DNA of 55,085 nt from NCBI GenBank assembly GCA_013288895.1, contig JABDAY010000008.1, forward strand, positions 1 through 55,085. The letters run 5' to 3'. Positions 35,924-44,332 of the stretch are shown one piece after another; the first letter of the stretch is position 1; every line of letters begins with the position of its first letter. A model generated the notes under the pieces. That model searched no databases and was not told the DNA's origin. It saw only the letters and a program-made list of their open reading frames with translations. The translations under genes and the position numbers were made by a program. This DNA comes from Chlamydiota bacterium. Lineage in GTDB: Bacteria; Chlamydiota; Chlamydiia; Chlamydiales; Rhabdochlamydiaceae.

Positions 35924-38787
35924 AGTCTCTCCAAAGGCTTCTGCCAAGATTTTTTCAGTTCCCCAATGTCGGCATCGATATGGTTGGTTTTCCCCCGAAC
36001 GACAAATCTTGAGTCGCTCCGCACGGTGCCTATTTTCGCGCAAGGAAGAGATTGGAACGCCTCTTCAAAAGCCTCTTTGCACTGTGGATCGACTGTGATG
36101 ACAAACCGCCCACCCGATTCAGAAAAGAGGAGCTCCGCATCGCTCATCTCTTCCTCTACCCGCGCCTGTTTCAGATCGATCTCAAGGCCAAGGCCGCCGG
36201 CAAACGCACTTTCCGCGAGCGCAACGGCAAGACCTCCATCAGAGCAATCGTGGCAAGAAGCAATGAGCTGTTTTTGCATCGCATCGAATATGGTGGTGTA
36301 GAGTTTTTTAACCAATTTGAAATCGATCCTGGGAACTTTGCCCCCTTTAAGTTTTTTCATCGCGAGATATTCAGAGCCGCCGAGTTCCCGTTTTGTCGAT
36401 CCTACCAGATACACTAGATCGCCCGGTTGTTTGACATCCATCGAAACCGCTTTCTCTACGCAGGGGATCTTTCCCACTGCTGTGATGAGGAGGGTTGGAG
36501 GAATCGAAATTTTGACGCCACCCATCTTGTAATCGTTTTTCATGCTGTCTTTGCCTGAGATGATCGGCGTCTCGAGCTCTACAGCGCCGTCGTAGAGAGC
36601 CATCGACGCGCGCACGAGCTCGGCTAGCTTGTGCTTCCCATCGGGTGTCTTTATTGGGTCGTAGATAGGATCAGGCCAGCAGAAATTGTCGAGGATTGCG
36701 ATCCGGCTTGGATCTGCGCCCACGGCCACCTGATTGCAAATCGCCTCAGAGAGGGCGTAAGCGGCCATCGCATAGGCATCGATCTCGCTGTAGCGTGGGC
36801 AAATGCCATTCGAGACGACAATCCCTTCTCCCTTCTCTTGAAATTCGACAGGCAGAATAATGCTTGCATCGCCAGGGCCATCGTTATGGAGGCCGACTAG
36901 TGGCTTCAAGCAGCTTCCCCCTTGCACTTCGTGATCGTACTGCCTGACAATCGATTCCTTGCTGCAGATCGTGTAGCGTGAGAGAAGTTCGTGAAGATCG
37001 GCACAAAGATCAGAGTTTTCAAGTAAAACATGGGTTTCCACGGGCTCCTTCCATTCAGCTTCTAGTTTCAGCTGCGGAACGCCATTGTGTAGAAAATCCA
37101 TGGTGAGCCAGGCAACTGTTTTCCCTTCAGCCGTTACATGGAAATACCCGCTATCGGTAAACGTTCCGATGAAGGCAAGCGACACCTCATGAAAAGCAGC
37201 GAGCTTTTGGAACGCTTCCTTTTTTTCCTCTGGCACTGCGAATGTCATCCGCTCCTGTGATTCGCTGAGGAGGATCTCCCAAGGCGCTAGATCAGGATAT
37301 TTCAAAGGGACTAGATCCAAATCGATTGTGCATCCGCCAGATAATTGAGCCATCTCTCCAACAGAAGATGAGAGACCACCCGCTCCGTTGTCAGTCAGCG
37401 TCCGGAATAAATCCAAATCGCGCGCTTCAAGAAGCAAATCGAGCAATTTTTTCTGTGTGAACGGGTCGCCGATCTGCACCGCCGACGTCGGGCTCTCTGC
37501 GTGGAGCTCTTCTGACGAAAACGTCGCACCGTGAATCCCATCTTTCCCCGTTTTCCCTCCCGCCACTGCGATCCAATCGCCGGGCCGTACCTCTTTTTTG
37601 TCTCCGTAGCTCGCAGGGGTCAGGCCGATCGTGCCGCAATAGACAAGGGGCTTTCCTAAAAACCGGTCGTCGAAGACAATCGCGCCGTTGACCGTCGGGA
37701 TGCCACTCTTGTTTCCCCCGTGTTCGATCCCTTTGCACACGCCCGTGAGCACCCGTTTTGGATGCTGCAATTTTTCTGGAATCGGACCTGCGTAATCGGG
37801 TGGAGCGAAGCAAAGGACATCCATATTGGCGATTGGCCTAGAACCTGAACTTGTGCCTAAAATATCGCGGTTCACTCCCAAAATCCCCGTCAGAGCTCCG
37901 CCGTAAGGATCGAGCGCCGAGGGACTGTTATGCGTTTCCACCTTGCACGTGAGATCGGTCGTCTCGTTGAACCGGATGATCCCCGCATTGTCTTTGAAGA
38001 CCGATACGAGCCAATCGATCTTTTTGCCCACCTCTTCGGTCGCCCTCTTAATATACGTGGAAAAGATATTGTTGATCTCTTTCCCATTATACATAATGCG
38101 CGCCTGAAAGATCTTGTGTTTGCAATGTTCGCTCCACGTCTGTGCAAGCGCCTCGATCTCGACATCGGTCGGCCAAGCTGAAAGCCCGAGCTCAGCCCTT
38201 CTCTCTTTCTCTTTTAGATAGTAGGCGCGAATCGCTTCCATCTCTTCGAGATTCAAGACGAGCTGCCTATCTTTGCTGACTGCCATGAGATCGCCTGATA
38301 AATCCACAATATTAACTCTTGGCACAATCGGCGCTGCGACAATCACCTCGATGAGGGGATTGGCGAGGAGCTCCTTGCCGATCCTCTCGACATCTAACCT
38401 GTTCAACTTTCCCTTAAGTAGGTACTTCCTTGCGCTGCGCACCTGTTCATGCGGGGCAAAAGGGGCCCCTAAAAAATCTTCGATTGCGATTTGGGCTGTG
38501 ATTCCCAAATTATCGGTGAGTCCTTGCTTCAAACCGATTTCGAGTGACCAATCAAAATGGGTTTCCTCAGAGCCCGCCCTTTCGACGATCGGATCGAGAA
38601 GAACTTTCTCTGTTACATTCTCCAGCTCCTCGCCCGTCAATCTCTTGTGAATGCGATACAATTGGACGATTTGTACTTGCTCTACAGCAATCCCCAAATA
38701 GCGGCGTATCGAGGCCAGAAGATCCTGCCCACTTTGATCTGGAAACGAAGGTTTTAAAGAAACCGAAACAACATGCTCTACGCCCAT
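35920..38787 (-). CDS. purL: FGAM synthase, PurS-PurL fusion
   Basis: 955 residues. The N-terminal 170 or so hold two PurS-like units (VVSVSLKPSFPDQSGQDLL and a second starting LKQGLTDNLGI). The synthase core begins at LSAWPTDVEIEALAQTWSEHCKHK and shows KVETHNSPSALDPYGGA, GVNRDILG and two halves of the AIRS fold, including CHDCSDGGLAVALAE and LLFSESGGRFV. There is no glutaminase domain; purQ is the next gene. So it is intermediate between the separate PurS/PurL/PurQ set and the single large enzyme of E. coli. Its start overlaps the purM stop by 10 bases. Confidence 0.94.
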   Translation of the reverse strand: MGVEHVVSVSLKPSFPDQSGQDLLASIRRYLGIAVEQVQIVQLYRIHKRLTGEELENVTEKVLLDPIVERAGSEETHFDWSLEIGLKQGLTDNLGITAQIAIEDFLGAPFAPHEQVRSARKYLLKGKLNRLDVERIGKELLANPLIEVIVAAPIVPRVNIVDLSGDLMAVSKDRQLVLNLEEMEAIRAYYLKEKERRAELGLSAWPTDVEIEALAQTWSEHCKHKIFQARIMYNGKEINNIFSTYIKRATEEVGKKIDWLVSVFKDNAGIIRFNETTDLTCKVETHNSPSALDPYGGALTGILGVNRDILGTSSGSRPIANMDVLCFAPPDYAGPIPEKLQHPKRVLTGVCKGIEHGGNKSGIPTVNGAIVFDDRFLGKPLVYCGTIGLTPASYGDKKEVRPGDWIAVAGGKTGKDGIHGATFSSEELHAESPTSAVQIGDPFTQKKLLDLLLEARDLDLFRTLTDNGAGGLSSSVGEMAQLSGGCTIDLDLVPLKYPDLAPWEILLSESQERMTFAVPEEKKEAFQKLAAFHEVSLAFIGTFTDSGYFHVTAEGKTVAWLTMDFLHNGVPQLKLEAEWKEPVETHVLLENSDLCADLHELLSRYTICSKESIVRQYDHEVQGGSCLKPLVGLHNDGPGDASIILPVEFQEKGEGIVVSNGICPRYSEIDAYAMAAYALSEAICNQVAVGADPSRIAILDNFCWPDPIYDPIKTPDGKHKLAELVRASMALYDGAVELETPIISGKDSMKNDYKMGGVKISIPPTLLITAVGKIPCVEKAVSMDVKQPGDLVYLVGSTKRELGGSEYLAMKKLKGGKVPRIDFKLVKKLYTTIFDAMQKQLIASCHDCSDGGLAVALAESAFAGGLGLEIDLKQARVEEEMSDAELLFSESGGRFVITVDPQCKEAFEEAFQSLPCAKIGTVRSDSRFVVRGKTNHIDADIGELKKSWQKPLERL

Positions 38788-39731
38788 TGTAAACGCTCTC
38801 CTTCGATTACTTCGCCGATGAGAAAGCAATCGCTTTCCTTCTCGCATAGCCGCTTTGCATCATCCCCGCTCATGATCAGCGCAAACCCAATTCCCCGGTT
38901 GAAAACGCGCCGCATCTCTTCGTGGCTAATCTTTCCCCGCTCTTGCAAGAAACTGAAAATGGGCAGCACAGGCCAGCTCCCCTCCTGGATTCGCGCAGTC
39001 AACCCTTTTGGCAGCGCCCGTGGAAGATTCTTTTCGAAAGAACCGCCAGTGATATGGGCCATCCCCTTAATCGGAAACTGGGTCATCAATCCCTGAACCT
39101 GCTTCACATAGATCCGCGTTGGAGTTAGCAATACTTCTCCGATTGTTTGCCCACCCATCGTTTCACTGAGAAAATCCTCTCCGACGATCTGTCGCACAAG
39201 TGAAAACCCATTGCTGTGAACACCACTTGATGGAAGCCCTACGATCTTATCGCCCTTCAAAATGCTTTTCCCATCGATCCGCTCTTTTTGCTTCACGATT
39301 CCCACCGCGAAGCCCGCGAGATCGTATTCACCCTCACGATACAAATCGGGCATCTGCGCTGTCTCACCGCCGATGAGTGCACATCCCGCATCCTCGCATC
39401 CTCTCGCGATCCCAGAAACCACCTGTTCCACTTGCTCTGGATCGAGCCTAGAAACGGCGATGTAGTCGAGAAAGAAGAGGGGTCTTGCCCCGGAAGTGAG
39501 GATATCGTTGACATTCATCGCGACGAGATCGATCCCGATCGTGTCGTGTTTACCCATTGCACAAGCGATTTTCAGTTTGGTTCCCACACCATCGGTGCTT
39601 GCGACGAGGTAATCATCGCCTAGCGGATAGAATCCGCCGAAGCCGCCGATTTCTGGAGAGAGCACCGCCAATTTTTTCACCCATTTGGCAGCAGCGTCGA
39701 GATTGACTCCGGCTTTGAGGTAAGTTGCCAT
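38778..39731 (-). CDS. purM: Phosphoribosylformylglycinamidine cyclo-ligase
   Basis: AIR synthetase, 317 residues. YLKAGVNLDAAAKWVKKLA, STDGVGTKLKIA, MNVNDILTSGARPLFFLDY, GGETAQMPDLY and GLPSSGVHSNGFSLVR are diagnostic. The ATG at 39731, preceded by a GGGGGA-like site, is preferred to 39803. First gene of the operon; the 214-base spacer to the divergent dimethylargininase gene must hold its promoter, though no clear element stands out. Confidence 0.96.
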   Translation of the reverse strand: MATYLKAGVNLDAAAKWVKKLAVLSPEIGGFGGFYPLGDDYLVASTDGVGTKLKIACAMGKHDTIGIDLVAMNVNDILTSGARPLFFLDYIAVSRLDPEQVEQVVSGIARGCEDAGCALIGGETAQMPDLYREGEYDLAGFAVGIVKQKERIDGKSILKGDKIVGLPSSGVHSNGFSLVRQIVGEDFLSETMGGQTIGEVLLTPTRIYVKQVQGLMTQFPIKGMAHITGGSFEKNLPRALPKGLTARIQEGSWPVLPIFSFLQERGKISHEEMRRVFNRGIGFALIMSGDDAKRLCEKESDCFLIGEVIEGERLQWA

Positions 39732-39945
39732 CTTTTTCAGTCCCCCAAAATTCAATTGAAAGACGAATAGTAAGACTTGTCCTGCATTCTCGTCAAGAGT
39801 CAATCCTCGACTTTGTACAAAGTTCCGTGCGAGACCGTTACCGATACCGATACCGAACCGCGGCCCCGTTCCCCGAAAATTATGATGACTTGCTTTACTA
39901 TTTCTGTTAATCTCGACTTCAAAAAATCCCCTGAGGAGGAAATGT
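39732..39945. other. Divergent spacer with TACCGA microsatellite
   Basis: The 214-base region between purM and the dimethylargininase gene contains three tandem TACCGA units at 39839-39856 and GC-rich DNA beside them. I cannot point to confident promoter elements for either gene. Confidence 0.5.
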
Positions 39946-40824
39946 ATGAGAAAAATATTTGTTTATGGAACTCTGCTGTTTATTTATCCGTTTATTTGTT
40001 GCCATGCGCAAACAAACTCTTCCCTATTTTATCAATTTGCTCTTGTGAGAGATCTTTCTAATTCATTTGAAGATAGTTTAAAATTAAATCCTCCATTAGT
40101 TCCTATCGATCTAAGCTTAGCAAAAGAGCAACATGAGAATTATACAAATTTGTTAGAAAAATTAGTTCCTAACGTTATTCGATTAGAAGCTGACCGAGCT
40201 CATCCTGATTGTAATTTTATTGAAGATACAGCGATTATTGTGGGTGATATTGCTGTGATCAGTAGAATGGGCGCTTCTGAGAGACGTGGTGAAGAAGTAG
40301 CAGTGGCACAGGCTCTTGAAAAACTCGGAGCAAAGAATATTATTCATCTGCAATCTCCTTGTACGATGGATGGAGGAGACATTTTATATACAGGAAAGCA
40401 TCTATTTGTAGGTCTTTCTCATCGAACGAATGAATATGCGTTAAATCAGCTTAAAGAAATTTTTGCTGGCAAAACGGAAGTTATTGGCATTCCTGTTATT
40501 GAAGGGCTTCATCTCAAATCTGTGATAAGTTTTTTTGATGCCGAGACACTTATTGTAGCAAACACTCCAGCAGGAATAAGCATTCAAGAAAAAATCGAGC
40601 TATCCACAAATTCTTACTATGCATTTGTTTCCGTTCCTGAATCTATCGCTTCTAACGTATTAAGAGTTGGATCTACCTTGATTGTTCAAGAAGGATTTCC
40701 TTCAAGCGAAACAATCTTGCAAAAACTCTGCGACCAGATGTCTGTAACGTTAATTAAAATAAATATGTCAGAACTAATTAAAGCCGATGGCGCATTAACT
40801 TGTGGTAGCCTCCTTTTTAACTAA
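39946..40824 (+). CDS. Exported dimethylargininase (DDAH-type)
   Basis: 292 residues. A Sec signal peptide (IFVYGTLLFIYPFICCHA) precedes a guanidino-modifying fold close to eukaryotic DDAH, which hydrolyses asymmetric dimethylarginine to citrulline and dimethylamine. Seen motifs: CNFIEDTAII, RMGASERRGE, MDGGDILYTGKHLFVGLSHRTNEYA, GLHLKSV (catalytic His) and ADGALTCGSLLFN (catalytic Cys). The match to the human protein runs along the whole length, including the MSEL-x-K-x-DG-x-LTC end. An arginine deiminase is less likely on length and motifs. GAGGAGG precedes the ATG. Location in periplasm or outside the cell is inferred from the signal. Confidence 0.85.
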   Translation: MRKIFVYGTLLFIYPFICCHAQTNSSLFYQFALVRDLSNSFEDSLKLNPPLVPIDLSLAKEQHENYTNLLEKLVPNVIRLEADRAHPDCNFIEDTAIIVGDIAVISRMGASERRGEEVAVAQALEKLGAKNIIHLQSPCTMDGGDILYTGKHLFVGLSHRTNEYALNQLKEIFAGKTEVIGIPVIEGLHLKSVISFFDAETLIVANTPAGISIQEKIELSTNSYYAFVSVPESIASNVLRVGSTLIVQEGFPSSETILQKLCDQMSVTLIKINMSELIKADGALTCGSLLFN

Positions 40825-40881
40825 TCCACCTCTTGCATGATGTTAAATATCGGCTCAGAAAAAACTTCAGGAGTTGTGGTT

Positions 40882-41442
40882 CTAAGAATATTCTGAAATA
40901 ATGTCTCCGTTAGAAAAATGGGCAAAAGTAGAGCACTCCTCCTCGCTTATTTTCGTACATGTTGCATTAAAAATAATATTGTCTTTGCCGAAAGAGGAGA
41001 GTAATAACTCCTGCAATTCACTTCTACAGATATTCATAAAGGGAAAACCGTTGATTTGCCCAAGTATCTCTCTATCGAAAGTCATCAAAGTTTTTCCATC
41101 CTCGTTTCCCCACTTTTCAAATCGCAAATCACCCGCCAACTTCGAAATTTCTGAAGCGCAGGGGAGCCCTAAAAGTACTTTCGATCCTATAGGCCAGATG
41201 CTCAGAGCCCCTCCTATCGATTCTATCCCCCCTCTTTTTTCATAAATTTTGACTGAAATTCCCTCCTCTTTGAGTAAGATACCCGTCGCAAGACCAGCAA
41301 TCCCCGCTCCAATAATCACTACTTCTTTGGGCCTACCCAAAGGTGGAGATGAAGCACTTAAACTCACCGTGCTGCCTAGAAGAACAACAAAAATGAAATG
41401 CTTCAAATGTTGTATTTTTTCTTTAAAAAAACAATTTTTCAT
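40882..41442 (-). pseudogene. FAD-dependent monooxygenase, truncated
   Basis: 186 residues remain of an enzyme usually near 400. A signal peptide (FIFVVLLGSTVSLSA) and the FAD dinucleotide fold VVIIGAGIAGLATGILLKEE are intact, with ICRSELQELLL later. The GD(G/A)D motif and substrate domain are missing. The frame stops at EYS, yet another frame directly downstream reads ILRTTTPEVFSEPIF and ends at a TAG, looking like the protein's original C-terminus. An internal deletion with frame change would explain both. It lies 20 bases after the amine oxidase gene. Confidence 0.6.
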
Positions 41443-41461
41443 AAAAAAACCCTGAAAGTGA

Positions 41462-42745
41462 CTATTTGGTTATACATTCTTGTGCAGCTCGGATTCCAGA
41501 TTCTAAAGCACCATTCATGGAAGCCGGTTTCTCAGAAGTATGCTCTCCAGCAAAATGTAACTCTTCTACTGGGACTTCCAATATTTTTTGAAGGGGTAAT
41601 TTTCCTGGAGGATAACAAGCATATCCGCCTTGAACCCACTTCACTTCATTCCATGAGAAAAAATGATCTTCCCATTTCACCTGTCCTAAATGTGCAAAAG
41701 GTTTAAGGCCATCTAGAACTTCTTGAGCACTTTCTTTATCAGGCACACCTTGTTTTTTTCGCGCTTCTGGCCCTGTAAAACTCATTGAAAAAACAGTGGC
41801 CTGATCTTGCTTAGCTTGAGAAGAGGTTTGATCTCTATACCATCCAGGAGGATGATCCGTGCTGGCAAAAACTCCCCCTCTAATTTCCTTAAATATTCCA
41901 GCAGGACCTATGAATCTAACTTGGCTACAAGCTGTATAGGGAACAGTCGAAATAGCCTCTTGCTTTTCTTTTGGTAGAGGAGGTGAAAATTCTATTTGCT
42001 TTAATGCCGCCAAAGGAACTGCAATGATAGCTTTTCTGGCAAAAACCCGTTGATTTCCTTCAAGTATGATTGAAGATGCGGTGCGTACAATCTTGAGAAT
42101 GGGGAAGTTAAAATAAACCCGTTCTTTTAAATGGGTGACTAAGGCTTTTGACAACCCATCATTGCCGCCTCTAAGAGAATAGGTTGCATTAGATCCCTCG
42201 TATTGAGCTAGGAATTGCCTCATAAACAACAAAGATACCTTTTCCAAGGAATCCCCAAGGAGACCAATAATAGTGTTTTCTTGGAGCCATTGAATCGCTT
42301 TTTCAGAAGCTCCTGCTCTTTGCAAAGAGGAGGCTACAGATTCATCTTCTCCTCTTTTCTCCATCCGACCAAGATAAAAGGGGAGAAGATCCTTCAATTT
42401 GATATGGACCTCTTCTCCCTCAAGAAAATCTCCCTTATCTGAAAAATGACCCGTGATCCCATTGAAGTGAAATTCTCTATCTATCGGACTTTGTGCAACT
42501 GCCTCCAAAGAGAAGCGGTGAATGTATTTCCACAAAGTTTTTTCAGCATCGGTAAATGAGAAAGCCCCTATTTCGCAATGAGCTCCAGACGAATTACGAT
42601 TTGTAAAAACCCTCCCTCCAGCAACCCCTTGCGCTTCAAAAATTTTGGCGTCAATCCCCTTTTCTTTCAAAAAATCAGCAGCTGCAAGTCCCGCTAAACC
42701 GCCACCTACTATTGCCACGTCGCATGAAATTGATGGATTACTCAC
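41462..42745 (-). CDS. Flavin-containing amine oxidase family protein
   Basis: 427 residues. N-terminal FAD-binding VAIVGGGLAGLAAADFL, then the GG-motif GGRVFTNRNSSG, a substrate domain, and the C-terminal FAD-contacting FAGEHTSEKPASMNGALESG. This matches the monoamine oxidase/protoporphyrinogen oxidase superfamily. The conserved tail is good evidence that the gene is complete. The substrate cannot be told. No signal peptide, unlike several neighbours. Probably cotranscribed with the monooxygenase remnant. Confidence 0.82.
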   Translation of the reverse strand: MSNPSISCDVAIVGGGLAGLAAADFLKEKGIDAKIFEAQGVAGGRVFTNRNSSGAHCEIGAFSFTDAEKTLWKYIHRFSLEAVAQSPIDREFHFNGITGHFSDKGDFLEGEEVHIKLKDLLPFYLGRMEKRGEDESVASSLQRAGASEKAIQWLQENTIIGLLGDSLEKVSLLFMRQFLAQYEGSNATYSLRGGNDGLSKALVTHLKERVYFNFPILKIVRTASSIILEGNQRVFARKAIIAVPLAALKQIEFSPPLPKEKQEAISTVPYTACSQVRFIGPAGIFKEIRGGVFASTDHPPGWYRDQTSSQAKQDQATVFSMSFTGPEARKKQGVPDKESAQEVLDGLKPFAHLGQVKWEDHFFSWNEVKWVQGGYACYPPGKLPLQKILEVPVEELHFAGEHTSEKPASMNGALESGIRAAQECITK

Positions 42746-42837
42746 AAATATTTCCCGTTGTCAGAAAAAAGGATGAGCTATTTTAGTCGAGTTGTTTGTT
42801 TATAATCAACGTGAAAAATTGAGGAGAAATCTTATAT

Positions 42838-43182
42838 TTATAGACACGCATGTACGAGTTTGGCTAATGTCTTAATGGTGGGATTTTTGTTTTTAAAACT
42901 GTGATAAAGGGTGGTCTTAGGTAGATTAGCCTCTTTAGCTAGTTGGGTTTTATTTAGAGCTTCTAGATGTATTTGAATGATTTCAATTACTCCCTCAGCA
43001 TCGCCGTTTTTTAAACATTCCCAGATAGCCTTACCAATACGATCTTCATCCAATAAAGCTTTTGTTGGATCATAGGTGTCGACACCTAAGCCTTTTTTTA
43101 TACGTCTAGGTTTCTGATGATTTTTACGTAATGTATTTTTTGAAAAGGCTTTTAGCCTTCCTGATGTCTTTATCTTGTCCAT
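42838..43182 (-). CDS. HTH antitoxin of RelE-like module
   Basis: 114 residues. A basic N-terminal segment precedes LDEDRIGKAIWECLKNGDAEGVIEIIQIHLEALNKTQLAKEANLPKT, whose helix-turn-helix and flanking pattern (E-x-x-D-x-x-x-x-x-x-L-x-x-x-x-x-x-x-x-x-S-Q-L-A) is that of addiction-module antidote proteins of the HigA-like group. The end KNPTIKTLAKLVHACL also fits. Overlaps the toxin gene by about 59 bases. The N-terminus is unusually long, about 40 residues of basic sequence. The start at 43182 is chosen over 43197 arbitrarily. Confidence 0.75.
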   Translation of the reverse strand: MDKIKTSGRLKAFSKNTLRKNHQKPRRIKKGLGVDTYDPTKALLDEDRIGKAIWECLKNGDAEGVIEIIQIHLEALNKTQLAKEANLPKTTLYHSFKNKNPTIKTLAKLVHACL

Positions 43183-43381
43183 TTTTATTGCCTCCAAATA
43201 ACACTAAAATTTGTTTTTCTGGGATGTAGGCATAATATATACGTCGACCGTTAGCCCATTTTAATTCCCAGACTTCTTTATCTCTATTGTCTACAGATTT
43301 GTAGATCCCAAAATGCCCAATGGTTAGCAAATTGTATGAGTAGCTCTGAACATCTTTTTTACCAAGACGTCTTGTTAACAC
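43124..43381 (-). CDS. RelE/ParE-family toxin (Gp49-like), possibly N-truncated
   Basis: 85 residues. FGIYKSVDNRDKEVWELKWANGRRIYYAYI and LVLFGGNKNGQDKDIRKAKSLFKKY match the killer proteins of the phage-derived Gp49-like group, which are ribosome-dependent or free mRNA nucleases. The frame opens only with a GTG, and a stop stands two codons upstream, so the usual first 20-25 residues are missing. The toxin may therefore be inactive. It is upstream of its antitoxin, the order of higBA modules. Confidence 0.7.
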   Translation of the reverse strand: MLTRRLGKKDVQSYSYNLLTIGHFGIYKSVDNRDKEVWELKWANGRRIYYAYIPEKQILVLFGGNKNGQDKDIRKAKSLFKKYIT

Positions 43382-43554
43382 AAATTAGAGTAAATAGCGA
43401 GTGGCAAATATATACCCATTTAAGTTGAAGAATTGAGTTAAGAAGCAAAATCGCAAAGACCCAAAAAAATTAATAAAATAAATCTTGTACATTTAATATT
43501 AGTGCGCCTACTGTTCTTCTTGAGTGAATTTCACTCCATAACAAAAGGATTTTT

Positions 43555-44175
43555 ATGAAGAAATATTTAGGAAATATATTTATTAGCAGCGCAATTTTTG
43601 CAGGTGCATCTCTATACGCAGATTTGTCTCAGCCCTACGCGTCTATCCACAACTTGCCTCCAACGCCTTATTTTGTTCAGGATGGATATACCATATATAA
43701 CTTTGTCAGCACAAATAATGCTGCTGTTGTTATCGATGTAGAATCCCAAGACGGAGGCGTGGCAAGATATCTCGCTGGGCAGGCGGCCAATTTACCTTCT
43801 CTGCAGCAAATCTATTCGGTGAATATGTGGCAAAGTTGTGATCGTTCTCAGAAACAACTATTTCGACGATTTTTATCTAATGTTATCCAAGAAAATACAA
43901 CTCAATTGATCACTCCAGTTCGCATGTCTTCTAGTGAGGCTGCAATATCGTTAAATGTCAAAGCAGATCTCATTAGTTTAGTAGGGGCAAATGATCAACA
44001 GAGTATTTATAATGACATTTTAGGCTGGTATCCCCATTTATCGGATACAGGCGTTATGTGTGGAAATAACTGGTACGAGCCTTCCGTTCAAATTGGAGTC
44101 ACAAAAGCTGCTTTAATGCTCGATGTGCCCGTCCAAGTGAACGACACCACATGGTATTTGGTGAAGGGATCTTAA
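43555..44175 (+). CDS. Exported methyltransferase-like protein
   Basis: 206 residues with a signal peptide (IFISSAIFAGASLYA). AVVIDVESQDGGVARYLA could be the SAM-binding loop, and LISLVGANDQQSIYNDILGWYPHLSDTGVMCGNNW aligns with the I-D-G-x-H ... DL-x-x-W-x-P-x-L-x-x-G-G-x-x-x-x-x-D end of family 24 (macrocin-type) methyltransferases. Substitutions occur at key places (GANDQ for DGDH), so activity is not assured. AAAGGA lies 7 bases before the ATG. Export of such a protein is unusual. Confidence 0.55.
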   Translation: MKKYLGNIFISSAIFAGASLYADLSQPYASIHNLPPTPYFVQDGYTIYNFVSTNNAAVVIDVESQDGGVARYLAGQAANLPSLQQIYSVNMWQSCDRSQKQLFRRFLSNVIQENTTQLITPVRMSSSEAAISLNVKADLISLVGANDQQSIYNDILGWYPHLSDTGVMCGNNWYEPSVQIGVTKAALMLDVPVQVNDTTWYLVKGS

Positions 44176-44228
44176 GGCCACCAAAACCCCAAATGAGACA
44201 AGGAGGGGGCGATAGCCTCCTCCTTTAC

Positions 44229-44270
44229 AGGATTTAATTTGTTCTAAAATTCCCCCTTTGTTAAAGACCA
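44229..44270. repeat. 42-bp direct repeat, left copy
   Basis: Identical over 42 bases to 46237-46278 (core TTGTTCTAAAATTCCCC). The two copies enclose the AlbA/ATPase gene. Left copy lies in the short space after the exported methyltransferase-like gene. Confidence 0.9.
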
Positions 44271-44332
44271 CTAATATAAGAGGGACAAAAATGCGTTCAA
44301 AAAGTCTGCTTTTCCCATATGGCAAAGGTATT

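Noticed and set aside
33668..38792. Long plus-strand frames of 60-165 codons
   Set aside because: They are opposite purH, purQ and purL, in GC-richer DNA where stop codons are less frequent; no motifs or ribosome binding sites.
44113..44325. 70-residue minus-strand frame starting near the left 42-bp repeat
   Set aside because: No ribosome binding site; it overlaps the exported methyltransferase-like gene and simply translates the repeat.
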